Assembly (NCBI RefSeq): GCF_025200715.1
Contig: NZ_CP104144.1
Coordinates: 1,860,001-1,924,000, forward strand
Source: Rhizobium sullae
GTDB taxonomy: Bacteria; Pseudomonadota; Alphaproteobacteria; Rhizobiales; Rhizobiaceae
Length of the DNA: 64,000 nt
Direction: 5' to 3'
Of this stretch, positions 18,527 to 26,481 are shown one piece after another. The stretch's first letter is position 1. Every line of letters starts with the position of its first letter. The notes below the pieces were generated by a model. The model saw only the letters and a list, made by a program, of their open reading frames with translations, searched no databases and was not told the origin of the DNA. The translations under genes and the position numbers were made by a program.

Positions 18527-19617
18527 CGACCCCAGCCCCCAGCCGCCCCAACGGGAGAATTGACGTAGCGGCGTCGGCAACCGGCGCCTAAACGAAGCAG
18601 AACCTCCTGGGGATTTGTTTGCGCAGTACGCGCCAAATCGTCGACCGAGAAATGCGGACCGACAACTTCGACAGCGATACCCGGCCGGCAAAGGCTTTCA
18701 GGAACGTCAGTAAGGTCGAGCGTGACATATTCCATTGCCACACGACCGATGAGCGGTGCTTCATGCGGACCGATGCTGACGGAAATCCGGTTCGCCGCAG
18801 CGAAGGGAAGGCCATGCGAATAACCGAGTGCCAGAGTACCGATGCGCGTAACGCGCGATGTCGCAAACGTCGCGGCATAGCCCACTGCTTCACGCTTGCT
18901 AACGGTTTGAACCGCCACCAGTGGCGCGCAGAGCCTGACGACGGGACGAATGGGGCTCGGATCGGCCGTCGGCATTTGCAGGCCATAAAGAGCCGATCCG
19001 GCGCGAATGATGTCAAAGTGAAAGCGCCGGCCGAGCCAGATCGCCGCCGACGCGCCAAGGCTTCTTCTTCGTGGCCTTAACATTTCGCACATCGAGACGA
19101 AGCGGTTCCATTGCAGCGCGTTTGCGGGCGCGTCACGCGTCTCTGCGCAAGCAAGGTGGCTCAGCGCGAGAGCCGGGACATGCGTCTCTGTTTGCGCCAG
19201 TCTGCGCACGTCATCGAAGGTCAAGCCGAACCTGTGAAAGCCGGTTTCCAGGTTGACCGCATATGGAGCCCTTTCGACGGATAGAGCCGCACAGATCGCA
19301 TCCTCCGGCGAGTTGCACACGGGCACCAGGCTTCGCTTATGATACGGAGTCGGGTCTGCCGCATAGCCCGGCGCCAGTACGTAGATCGCTGCACGTGGCA
19401 AGATGCGTCGCAGCTTTTCGGCCTCGCTTAGATCGGCCACGAAAAAAGACTGGCAGCCAGCGGCAGCCAGGCCGCTGGCAACCGCCTCCAGCCCGAGACC
19501 ATAGGCATCGCTTTTGACCACGGCCGATACGGTCGCCGCAGTCAGAGCGGTCAAAACGCGGAAGTTCCAACCTATGGCACACAGATCAATTTCCAACTCT
19601 GGCCCTGAAGACATCAT
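18523..19617 (-). CDS. alr: Alanine racemase-like PLP enzyme
   Basis: 364 aa. The PLP-binding lysine is in VVKSDAYGLG (Lys35), the catalytic tyrosine in VGYAATF, and the HFDIIRAGSALYGL block fits alanine racemases (usually RPGIALYG). The length is normal. Alanine racemases interconvert L- and D-alanine for peptidoglycan; as a second copy in an operon with a transporter and phosphatase, near a quorum-sensing pair, it may act on another amino acid. The C-terminal tail (after RRRYVNS) is proline/glycine rich and overlaps the next gene. The opposite-facing gene starts 134 bases away, so a divergent promoter is likely. Confidence 0.88.
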   Translation of the reverse strand: MMSSGPELEIDLCAIGWNFRVLTALTAATVSAVVKSDAYGLGLEAVASGLAAAGCQSFFVADLSEAEKLRRILPRAAIYVLAPGYAADPTPYHKRSLVPVCNSPEDAICAALSVERAPYAVNLETGFHRFGLTFDDVRRLAQTETHVPALALSHLACAETRDAPANALQWNRFVSMCEMLRPRRRSLGASAAIWLGRRFHFDIIRAGSALYGLQMPTADPSPIRPVVRLCAPLVAVQTVSKREAVGYAATFATSRVTRIGTLALGYSHGLPFAAANRISVSIGPHEAPLIGRVAMEYVTLDLTDVPESLCRPGIAVEVVGPHFSVDDLARTAQTNPQEVLLRLGAGCRRRYVNSPVGAAGGWGR

Positions 19618-19704
19618 GCATCATCGATTACAATTTTTACGGGCTTTAATTCTCTATTGCAATTTCCAGGAAAGGCAAGCATATTCTACCATAGAGAGCT
19701 CGTT

Positions 19705-19718
19705 GATCATGTATGATC
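19705..19718. promoter_or_regulatory. Palindrome GATCAT-GT-ATGATC in the divergent promoter region
   Basis: Perfect 6-base arms with a 2-base spacer between alr (minus) and the saccharopine-dehydrogenase-like gene (plus). A motif TAGAGAGCTC just upstream (19692-19701) resembles TAGAGAGTTC upstream of the luxR gene (22051-22060). An operator role is inference. Confidence 0.35.
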
Positions 19719-19751
19719 GCTATGCGAGCGTCGCTAACTGGAGGATTGGCA

Positions 19752-20915
19752 ATGCAAAAAGAAACGCAACGGGTAAGAATATTGATCGTCGGCAGCGGTG
19801 TGCTGGGAGGCGATGTTTTGGATCTTCTCGCGCAAAGCGGCGAGCACTATGAGATCACGGTGGGCGCGCGACGGCCCGAGAGCGCTCTGCTGCGCGTCAA
19901 TCTCGCTCTCTACACGGCCATGAATCTCGGGCACACGCCGCATGTAACCGTCGTGCCTATGGATCTCATGAATGTTGAAGCAACCGCCGCAGAGATCGAG
20001 AAGCTGAGGCCGGACATCATATTCAACGCGACCACTCTCCATTCATGGTGGGTGATTACCAAGCTGCCGAAAGAAGCCTATGAGCGCGTGGATAAAGCAC
20101 GAGGCGGCGTATGGACGCCGATGCATATGGTGCTTATCCGCCGGTTGATGAAGGCGGTTCGACTTGCAGAAAGTAACGCTATCGTCGTCAATGCGTCCTA
20201 CCCCGATGTCGTCAATGCGGCACTCGCAGCCGAGGGCTTGGCGCCTGCCGTCGGCATCGGAAACATCGCCAACGCGGTGCCGGGTGTTCGCCTGGCTGCA
20301 GCCTATCTTCTGGGGCGCGATCCGTCATCGATCGACGTTCGTTTCTTTGCCCATCACTACCTGAGTTACCGCATGCCGAGTACGGGAACGGCCGCCGGCG
20401 CTCCGTATCATTTGACCGTTTACGCCGATGGAATGGAAGTCTCGCCTGACGATCTTGATCACGAAACACTTTTCAGCCATGTCGCGGGCCGCTTCCGCCG
20501 CATCAAGGGCCTGGCCGGGCAATCCGTGACAGCATCCTCGGCGACCGCCATGCTGCATGCGGTCGCGCGACGAAAGGGAGACGTCGTTCATGGCCCTGGG
20601 CCGCTCGGGCTTGTCGGAGGTTACCCGGTGCGGGTTGCAAAGAACGGGTTCTTGGTTGAGTTGCCAAACGGACTAACGCTTGACGATGCCATCGACATCA
20701 ACCACCGATGCCAGAGATTCGACGGCATCGAGGCGGTTGATGATGACGGGACGGTGCACATAGTGGAAGAGTCTGCCGAAATAATGCGCGAAACCCTCGG
20801 CTATAGCTGCACCGCATTCAGACCGGACGAATGCGAGGATCGGGCACACGAGCTTGCCACGCGCTTCGCCGAATATGCCCGACGTTCCGGTCAGGCAGAC
20901 CTGACGGCCACATGA
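19752..20915 (+). CDS. Saccharopine-dehydrogenase-like NAD(P)-binding protein
   Basis: 387 aa from ATG 19752 (upstream GGAGG at about -11; an in-frame ATG at 19713 is less likely). The Rossmann motif ILIVGSGVLGGDVLDLL is at residues about 9-25, followed by GARRP and an IFNATTLHSWW segment, as in saccharopine dehydrogenase-like oxidoreductases. These act on amino acids and imino intermediates in the cytosol. Its 3' end overlaps the convergent C45 acyltransferase by 25 bases. Clustering with an amino-acid racemase, an exporter and an acyltransferase points to an amino-acid-derived metabolite, which is inference. Confidence 0.75.
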   Translation: MQKETQRVRILIVGSGVLGGDVLDLLAQSGEHYEITVGARRPESALLRVNLALYTAMNLGHTPHVTVVPMDLMNVEATAAEIEKLRPDIIFNATTLHSWWVITKLPKEAYERVDKARGGVWTPMHMVLIRRLMKAVRLAESNAIVVNASYPDVVNAALAAEGLAPAVGIGNIANAVPGVRLAAAYLLGRDPSSIDVRFFAHHYLSYRMPSTGTAAGAPYHLTVYADGMEVSPDDLDHETLFSHVAGRFRRIKGLAGQSVTASSATAMLHAVARRKGDVVHGPGPLGLVGGYPVRVAKNGFLVELPNGLTLDDAIDINHRCQRFDGIEAVDDDGTVHIVEESAEIMRETLGYSCTAFRPDECEDRAHELATRFAEYARRSGQADLTAT

Positions 20916-21982
20916 CGCAGGACCGGGTCCACCGGTGCGTAGTCATGATAGGCGTTCGTGGCGGGGCGCCCGACGGACAGTGCGGCCTCCATCAAGCGAC
21001 ACCCGAAAATGAAAGAAAACGCCGTTTGCGTCGGCTCGTCGGCGGAAAAAGACTTGCATATCGCGTCCGGCGCACCGGAGGTGTCGCTCAACGCCCGTTG
21101 GACACCTTCTTTACCGTCAAGCAAGTGCCGGAGACGATTGAGGGTATGCAGGCGGGCTTGGCTCGACGGATAGACTGCCGCGGCCACGTCCACGCACTCG
21201 TGCGGCAAGAGGGGATCTGTCACAGGATGATTGGTATGGACGATAGCCGGCCCCTCAAGGGAAATGACGCCCGCTTTGGGAGAGATCTCCACACCTCCGA
21301 CAGCGCCCGTCTCGTCCCCGAACAGATAGCAGCGGCCGCCCATGTGATCGATCGACCGCAGAACAGCAATGGCATCTTCAACCCGTCTCTGCCTGATGAT
21401 CAGGCGCCTGGCGACCAGGCTCGGGATGCCAGTTGCCGATCGATCCAGCATCAGGTCATTGGTGACGAAGGCAAAGCCGCGGTTGTTGAAGCCGACCCAG
21501 CCGAGCGTGCCCGGTGACGTGATCATTGTGTATTGAAGACCCCGCTCACAATGCACGATAAGAACAAGCTGCTCTTCGGTTCCGACCGGCCCGTCCCAGT
21601 TTTGGCCAACAACTGCGCCTGCCGATGTCGAGACGGCCACGCTTGTGCAGCCCGTCGGCGCCGGCTCATCAAAAAACTCGAAGCCGTTCAGGCAATAGAT
21701 GTCGAGCGGAGAAAATCCTGCACCCGCTGCAATCCCCTTAATTTCCGCAGCGATCTGCGGATGTTGGCCCAGAAGATATGTCCACGACGAACCAGCGACC
21801 TTTTCTGCAGCGCTCCAACCCGCCTCCCCCGCCCGCTCCCGGAGCGCGTCGAGAGCCGCTCGGATCGAAGAGGAGAAGAGAGACCCATGCTGGCGACCGC
21901 GCTCGAATGGAGGGCCATACAAAACTACGATAGGAAAGCGTCGCGACATGGAAAATCCGGATGGTGAAAGCGATTTTTCCAT
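20891..21982 (-). CDS. C45 family (acyl-CoA:6-aminopenicillanate acyltransferase-like) autoproteolytic enzyme
   Basis: About 363 aa from ATG 21982; ATG 21949 is an alternative start, since MSRRFPIVVLYGPPFERG is where family similarity begins. The Ntn-hydrolase nucleophile lies in PTGCTSVAV near residue 110, preceded by GFEFFDE and followed by GQNWDGP, the signature of peptidase C45/AAT proteins, which cleave themselves at Gly-Cys. They transfer or hydrolyse acyl groups on amino compounds. Being adjacent to an acyl-homoserine-lactone system, it could process an acylated amino metabolite or the signal itself; both are guesses. Confidence 0.82.
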   Translation of the reverse strand: MEKSLSPSGFSMSRRFPIVVLYGPPFERGRQHGSLFSSSIRAALDALRERAGEAGWSAAEKVAGSSWTYLLGQHPQIAAEIKGIAAGAGFSPLDIYCLNGFEFFDEPAPTGCTSVAVSTSAGAVVGQNWDGPVGTEEQLVLIVHCERGLQYTMITSPGTLGWVGFNNRGFAFVTNDLMLDRSATGIPSLVARRLIIRQRRVEDAIAVLRSIDHMGGRCYLFGDETGAVGGVEISPKAGVISLEGPAIVHTNHPVTDPLLPHECVDVAAAVYPSSQARLHTLNRLRHLLDGKEGVQRALSDTSGAPDAICKSFSADEPTQTAFSFIFGCRLMEAALSVGRPATNAYHDYAPVDPVLRHVAVRSA

Positions 21983-22037
21983 ATTATGAGATTTCCACGT
22001 CGCGCGTCCATGGATGGCAATTTTGAGTGGTTCGAAA

Positions 22038-22063
22038 GTTGAACACACGGTAGAGAGTTCAAC
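22038..22063. promoter_or_regulatory. Inverted repeat GTTGAAC-N12-GTTCAAC upstream of luxR
   Basis: Perfect 7-base arms (22038-22044 and 22057-22063) with a 12-base spacer, in the divergent region between the C45 gene and luxR. The spacing would suit a dimeric regulator. It does not match a standard lux box. Confidence 0.4.
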
Positions 22064-22158
22064 GCAGCTTTCAGCGGCAGGGACGGTCGACCAAGCGATT
22101 GCGACGTGTCCATATTTTGGAAATTTTTTTTGCCTGACTTGCGACGGAGTGATCTGGG

Positions 22159-22887
22159 GTGAACAGGATTTTAGCCAACCTCATGTTTGATTTTCTCAAG
22201 GCATGCGACGCAGCGCATGCGTCCATCGAACTGTCGGGTCTCGTCGGCAAAGTGGTAACGGAACTTGGATTTGAGAGCTTTGCGATGGCAGCATTGCCTC
22301 TTCGCCATGAACGGTTAGAGGGCCGCTTTTTGCTCAAAGGCTGGCCTCGGGAATGGTTCGAGAGGTATCTTCACAACAACTATATCCACCGCGATCCGGT
22401 CGTCGATCTCGTCAGACAAAACGACAAGCCGATCATCTGGTCGAAGGCGATCGACCACCGGGGACTCGCGCCGAAAGCGCGACAGATCATGAAGGAGGCG
22501 GCTCAATTCGGGTTGGTGGACGGCCTCACCATTCCGGTACACTCCAATGCCGGGCTGGACGGTGTTTTCTCAGTTTCCGGCCCACGCCTCGATATCTCGA
22601 CGGAAGAAAACAACCTGTTGCGCATTGTTGCCGCGAGCGCCTTTGCCAGGCTTCTGGATCTCAAAGGCATCAAAAACAAGATTCGCAAACCTGTGGCTGT
22701 CACGCGCAGCGAGAGCGAATGCCTTGCATGGTGCGTAGCGGGCAAAACAGATTTGGAAATTGGCAGGATCACCGGCCGGTCGCAAAGGACCGTACAGATC
22801 CACCTGCGTAATCTCCAGCAAAAACTGCAGGCCAAAAATAGAGCCCAGTTGATCGCGGAAGCGTTCCGGCAGGGCCTGCAGCGATAA
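22159..22887 (+). CDS. LuxR family autoinducer-binding transcriptional regulator
   Basis: 242 aa, GTG start 22159 (an in-frame ATG lies 8 codons later). Residues about 15-165 form the autoinducer-binding domain with the typical WFERYLHNNYIHRDPVV, IIWSK and GLVDGLTIPVH positions. The C-terminal LuxR helix-turn-helix is at about 178-240 (TRSESECLAWCVAGKTDLEI, then GRSQRTVQIHL). The luxI-type synthase gene follows 75 bases downstream with a lux-box-like repeat between them, so it probably binds that synthase's acyl-homoserine lactone and activates luxI. Confidence 0.93.
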   Translation: MNRILANLMFDFLKACDAAHASIELSGLVGKVVTELGFESFAMAALPLRHERLEGRFLLKGWPREWFERYLHNNYIHRDPVVDLVRQNDKPIIWSKAIDHRGLAPKARQIMKEAAQFGLVDGLTIPVHSNAGLDGVFSVSGPRLDISTEENNLLRIVAASAFARLLDLKGIKNKIRKPVAVTRSESECLAWCVAGKTDLEIGRITGRSQRTVQIHLRNLQQKLQAKNRAQLIAEAFRQGLQR

Positions 22888-22889
22888 AA

Positions 22890-22911
22890 ACTACGACAAT
22901 TTGCGAATAGT
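22890..22911. promoter_or_regulatory. Putative lux-box-like inverted repeat upstream of luxI
   Basis: A 22-base imperfect dyad with perfect ACTA...TAGT ends and partly symmetric CG/AA/TT/CG positions inside, starting 3 bases after the luxR stop and ending about 50 bases before the luxI ATG. Position and size fit a LuxR operator; the match is by eye only. Confidence 0.4.
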
Positions 22912-22962
22912 TTTTGGGAACCGACGGTTGTAAACTCACGACGTGCGACCTGAGGTGACTTT

Positions 22963-23643
22963 ATGCTTCAAATTATCCACGGCAAGCAGGCCAATGACCA
23001 AGCGCTCATGGAGGCCATTTGGCGTTATCGCCATCGCCGCTTTGTGGAAGAGCTTGGCTGGGAGGCCATACGCCGCGTGGATGAACGCGAGCGGGATGCC
23101 TATGACACGTCCCGCACCATTCACCTCGTTCTGACTCACCGGCACAGCATCATCGGCTACTCGCGGCTGCTCCCCACGACCTTCCCGCACCTTCTCTCAA
23201 AGGTATACCCTGAGATCATGGAGGGGAAACCGTACCCATGTGGCCCACGCGTCTTCGAATGGGGACGATGTGCAGCGGAAAAGGCGGCCCCGCGGATTGA
23301 TAACGTTGCGGCTGTGGACCTGTTGATGACCGGCGTTCTGGAGTACCTGGTGCTTGTTGGCGCAGAGGCTGTGATCATCGAGGCGCATCCGAAGCTTGTC
23401 GAGATGATGAAGGGTAGAGGCTACCCTGTCCGGTACCTGTGCAAGCCAGCGCTTTACAATGGTGAGACGATGGTTGCCGCTGCAGTTTACCCGTCAGCAA
23501 CCGTGCTTCAACACCATCGATTGGCTTATGGCATAACGCAATCTTTGCTCCCGCCCAACCTTCAATGGCGGCTGAATCGCATTCGCGACCTACCCGTCGA
23601 TCATCACCCGATCTGGAAAGACTCAACTCGTGGGACTAGGTAG
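22963..23643 (+). CDS. LuxI family acyl-homoserine lactone synthase
   Basis: 226 aa. Conserved LuxI residues are visible: Arg23 and Phe27 in RYRHRRFVE, Trp33, Asp45 and Asp48 in ERDAYD, Arg68 in YSRLLPTT, and Phe98/Glu99/Arg102 in FEWGRC. The sequence style (HRRFVEELGWEAI, SRLLPTTFPHLLSKVYPE) is closer to the BjaI/RpaI/BraI group than to TraI or CinI; some members of that group use branched or aromatic acyl-CoA. The acyl chain made here cannot be read from sequence. It forms a unit with luxR upstream and a 61-aa gene 10 bases downstream. Confidence 0.92.
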   Translation: MLQIIHGKQANDQALMEAIWRYRHRRFVEELGWEAIRRVDERERDAYDTSRTIHLVLTHRHSIIGYSRLLPTTFPHLLSKVYPEIMEGKPYPCGPRVFEWGRCAAEKAAPRIDNVAAVDLLMTGVLEYLVLVGAEAVIIEAHPKLVEMMKGRGYPVRYLCKPALYNGETMVAAAVYPSATVLQHHRLAYGITQSLLPPNLQWRLNRIRDLPVDHHPIWKDSTRGTR

Positions 23644-23653
23644 GAAATCACTG

Positions 23654-23839
23654 ATGGATGCGACTAGCGCCGAGCGATTGATCAAGGCAATGGTGCACGA
23701 CAAGACCCAGAACCTTCTCAGGATCGTGGAGGAAGTTTGCCGCCGCTATCCACCGATCGAAGACCTGGAGTTCATACGATATTTGCTCGGAATGATCGTT
23801 CACGCGACAGACGACGGAAATGACGAAGACCGGCACTGA
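23654..23839 (+). CDS. Small conserved-looking protein downstream of luxI (CinS-like position)
   Basis: 61 aa, ATG 23654, ten bases after luxI, so probably co-transcribed and possibly translationally coupled. It is predicted alpha-helical and charged (SAERLIKAMVHDKTQNLL, then IEDLEFIRYLLGMIVHA), with no membrane segment. In Rhizobium leguminosarum a small protein, CinS, is encoded right after the synthase gene cinI and acts as an antirepressor of the XRE-type regulator PraR. Here a PraR-like XRE gene follows 300 bases later, so an analogous role is attractive. I see the positional analogy, not sequence identity. Confidence 0.6.
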   Translation: MDATSAERLIKAMVHDKTQNLLRIVEEVCRRYPPIEDLEFIRYLLGMIVHATDDGNDEDRH

Positions 23840-24028
23840 TGGTCCAGATGTTGCGGACGGCAGCAACAACAGAATGAACCAGCCGTTTTAAGATCTGATC
23901 TTAAAGTTCTTTGCAATCGTGAGTTACGTTGTTAGACTGCACTGGAGGCGACGCTGTTCGTCTTGGGGCGTGGAAACCCCTTTTGATTGATAACGCGCTT
24001 TGTGAGCGACTACTTCGCGACCTTTCAG

Positions 24029-24112
24029 GTCGGGGAGCCTGTGGAGTATACAAAAGGCCTTCGGGCTAAAGTCCACAGGGGCCGGTAATCAACGGCTTTC
24101 CAACTCCCCGAC
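24029..24112 (+). ncRNA. Candidate structured RNA: three-way junction leader upstream of the XRE gene
   Basis: P1 pairs GTCGGGGAG (24029-24037) with CTCCCCGAC (24104-24112), 9 perfect pairs. P2 pairs CCTGTGGA (24038-24045) with TCCACAGG (24072-24079), 8 perfect pairs, and contains an inner hairpin 24056-24067 closed by a C(UUCG)G tetraloop. P3 pairs GCCG (24081-24084) with CGGC (24093-24096). A further hairpin GCCAG/CTGGC lies at 24123-24137, 15 bases before the XRE start codon. This nested layout is far beyond chance and looks like a cis-regulatory leader or a small RNA. It matches no class I can name. Confidence 0.65.
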
Positions 24113-24152
24113 TGCTGGATCCGCCAGGATTTCTGGCTGTGGGAGCTCATAT

Positions 24153-24605
24153 ATGGCACAGAACTATCCGCTTGAAAGGCCGGCATTTCCGGTTGAGGAA
24201 ACAGCCAGCAACCCGGTCTCACTTCACCCCGTCGACCAAGAGGTCGGAAGACGCATTCGTGTACGCCGTCAGCAATTGCGAATTTCTCAGGCCGCGCTCG
24301 GTGCGGGCGTTGGTGTTTCATTCCAGCAAATCCAAAAGTACGAGCGTGGCGTTAACCGCGTCAGTTCGTCTGTACTCTATGAGATTGCTGCGGTCCTTGA
24401 CGTACCAATGGGCTATTTCTTTGAGACGCTCTCGAAGCCTGATTGTGGCAGCAGTGCAGCATTGAGCCGCAAGGCCGAAGTACGTGAGGAATTCATAGCG
24501 ACTGACGAGGGTCAACGGCTGGTGGATGCATTCATGGCGATACCGAAGAAGATGCGTCCGAAGTTCATTTCTCTCCTGGCCACTTTCAGCAGCGCGGACG
24601 ACTGA
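24153..24605 (+). CDS. XRE/HTH regulator of the PraR-like type
   Basis: 150 aa. The helix-turn-helix is at residues about 29-83 (VGRRIRVRRQQLRISQAALG, then VSFQQIQKYERGVNRVS and LDVPMGYFFE), very similar in style to PraR and related rhizobial regulators that repress quorum-sensing genes. A roughly 65-residue C-terminal tail follows without a known fold. It has a structured leader immediately upstream and follows luxR-luxI and a small gene, so it may be the repressor arm of this quorum-sensing module; that link is inferred from the cin/PraR system. ATG 24153 is chosen; GGGAG lies about 10 bases upstream. Confidence 0.85.
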   Translation: MAQNYPLERPAFPVEETASNPVSLHPVDQEVGRRIRVRRQQLRISQAALGAGVGVSFQQIQKYERGVNRVSSSVLYEIAAVLDVPMGYFFETLSKPDCGSSAALSRKAEVREEFIATDEGQRLVDAFMAIPKKMRPKFISLLATFSSADD

Positions 24606-25032
24606 ATTCGTTCCTACAAACCGGGCTGGACGCGCCTGCTGGACGTGTGGCGTTGGGCGCGTTTTATCGCATCCGACAGCTACTGACAGCCCGGTGGCGT
24701 CCGCCTCCGACTTTCCTCGACATCCCCGAAGCGGCATCGCAAAGATGGCTTTGAGAACCGCCGAAACCATCTAACGCGTGCCGCGCGGCGCCGCTCGCGA
24801 GCTTTCTCGAGGGCCACTGCGCAGAGGTCGAGGTCAGCGCGACGCCGAACTCGGCTTTCGATAGAAGCGCCGTCCAAGCTTCGTCATGCGTCGCTGCAGG
24901 CCCGGCTTGGCGACGTGGGACTCCGCATTTGTCCTCAATCGAGTGCCGAGGCAAAGGTCGCAATAAGATCGCCGGCGGTTGCGCCAGGATCTCTACGCAT
25001 CGACTTTCCCGACAGACCAAGGAGGTAACATT
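24606..25032 (+). other. Intergenic, no gene recognised
   Basis: About 430 bases between the XRE gene and the next gene. Open frames on both strands are arginine/serine-rich without recognisable domains. It ends in a very strong ribosome binding site, AAGGAGGT at about 25019-25026. Confidence 0.4.
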
Positions 25033-25509
25033 GTGGTGGCAGCTGACGATCAATCAATACGAGAAGCCGGAGCCTATGGGCATGCTGTCGAGAGCTATGT
25101 CTTGGCGTCGAACCCGTGCGACCTCATTGAGCAGATTTCCCTGCCGATCTCCCATCTCGCCCGGAGGGTCAATGGCAAAGGGACGGAACGGACGCTAGTC
25201 TTCGATGAAGGCAAGGCAATCGTCCGGGGCTTCGAGGGAGGCCTCCTGCTATGGGTCTGTGCCAGCAATCTCGTCGTCCGCCACGCTCTTCAGATACTGC
25301 TTGAGAGCAGTCTCTTTCTCGCAACGTCGGAGAACCGGCTGATGATTTCCTGGTATCCAACTGCAGGCGAGCCTTTTGTGGTGATCGAGGGGCTGCTGGG
25401 ACACATCATCACGATTCCACCGGTTAAGCGCGGCGATGACTGCCAGACCATCTGCAAAACTACCGCTAGCGACGTGAAGAACTGCCCAGCCTTGCGAGAG
25501 GATCAATAG
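25033..25509 (+). CDS. Hypothetical protein (possible DUF2218-like)
   Basis: 158 aa from GTG 25033, selected because an excellent GGAGG sits 7 bases upstream; GTG 25036 is an equal alternative. The chain has no signal peptide or membrane segment. The stretch with SHLARRVNGKGTERTLVFDE and LLLWVCASNLVVRHALQILL has the beta-then-helix pattern seen in small DUF2218-type proteins, but the match is too weak to claim. No operon partner is evident; the next 700 bases are degraded DNA. Function unknown. Confidence 0.55.
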   Translation: MVAADDQSIREAGAYGHAVESYVLASNPCDLIEQISLPISHLARRVNGKGTERTLVFDEGKAIVRGFEGGLLLWVCASNLVVRHALQILLESSLFLATSENRLMISWYPTAGEPFVVIEGLLGHIITIPPVKRGDDCQTICKTTASDVKNCPALREDQ

Positions 25510-25566
25510 ATGACGATCGAGATTTCGGTGCATCCTGCATAGTTGGAAACAACGCAAGGAGAGGCG

Positions 25567-25746
25567 ATGCTTCAGTCGGAAGAAGGTATGGCTATGGCCG
25601 CATCGCACAAGACGAGCTTCGAGGGATTGGCACGAGCGTCACTCGATTGCGGCATCGCCGGCTCCTGCGGTTGTTCCTCCTGCACCGGCAGGCGGCATGA
25701 TGGGGCTCCGAATTCTTGTAGTGGCGAGACGAGGAGCCACCCCTAG
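25567..25746 (+). CDS. Possible small cysteine-rich protein
   Basis: A 59-codon frame with AAGGAG 5 bases before ATG 25567. It contains a cluster of four cysteines (DCGIAGSCGCSSC) near the middle, then a low-complexity tail. I recognise no family; it may be a truncated gene rather than a real one. Confidence 0.25.
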   Translation: MLQSEEGMAMAASHKTSFEGLARASLDCGIAGSCGCSSCTGRRHDGAPNSCSGETRSHP

Positions 25747-25848
25747 ACTTCGCCGTGGCTTTCTTTTCAGGACTGCTGAGTATTTCTTTTGCGCTGACGC
25801 CGGAGGGGTATTTTGCAAGCTTGATCGCCGCTGCCCCACCGGCTGCAC

Positions 25849-26062
25849 TTAGGCTCCAGTCGATAGACGGCGTATCCTCGAGGCGCACATGGCCGGGCGC
25901 CTGGACACGTTCGTAGTGAAGATGGTCGGATTACGCTTTCCCCACTCCAGATCGCTCAAATACTCTTTGGGCGAGGCCCGACCGCGATTCCACCTCCTCC
26001 TGCGTCAGACCCTTTTCTTGGCGCAGAGGCGCAAAATTCGGCCGGGCAAGCGCGATATCCAT
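25849..26062 (-). pseudogene. Decayed XRE-type helix-turn-helix gene
   Basis: The minus strand from ATG 26062 reads MDIALARPNFAPLRQEKGLT then QEEVESRSGLAQ, a typical rhizobial XRE start, but runs into a stop at 25931. The continuation EYLSDLEWGKRNPTIFT (the rest of the helix-turn-helix) is in another frame up to 25849. One frameshift therefore breaks a small regulator gene. The flanking 25747-26481 DNA has no other recognisable gene. Confidence 0.6.
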
Positions 26063-26481
26063 GCGAGCAGTGGGGACAGCCGGGCTCGCGTGAGTTTGTC
26101 AGCTATATCAGAAGAGTACCAGAAAAGCGCGAACGCAAAGTTGCTTGGGGCGCTCAACGAACTTGTCTTCAGCAGGATCCCTTCCGATCCGACGTCCAGC
26201 GCCCATCCTTTCCTGTCGCCGAACGACGAGTTCGCCAACTTCGAGGCACGACGATGACCGTCACCGCGCGATCCTAATACCCCGCCGATCTGGTACACAC
26301 CGTAAGCAGCGAGTCATTGCATGACGCACTCATTGACACGGGCGCAAAGACCAATGTTTAGTCTGAGTGAGGGCCGCAGCCCGGCAGCCTCGCGCTCAAC
26401 GGCGGGCTCGCGAAGCTGCAGGAGAGCGGGAAACACGGACAAGCGCCTTGCGCGACCCTCACGGCCAATGGGAGCCGACTC

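Noticed and set aside
24029..24112. tRNA or known riboswitch (TPP, cobalamin, glycine) for the structured RNA
   Set aside because: No anticodon arm, T-arm or CCA end, and the conserved core sequences of those riboswitches are absent.
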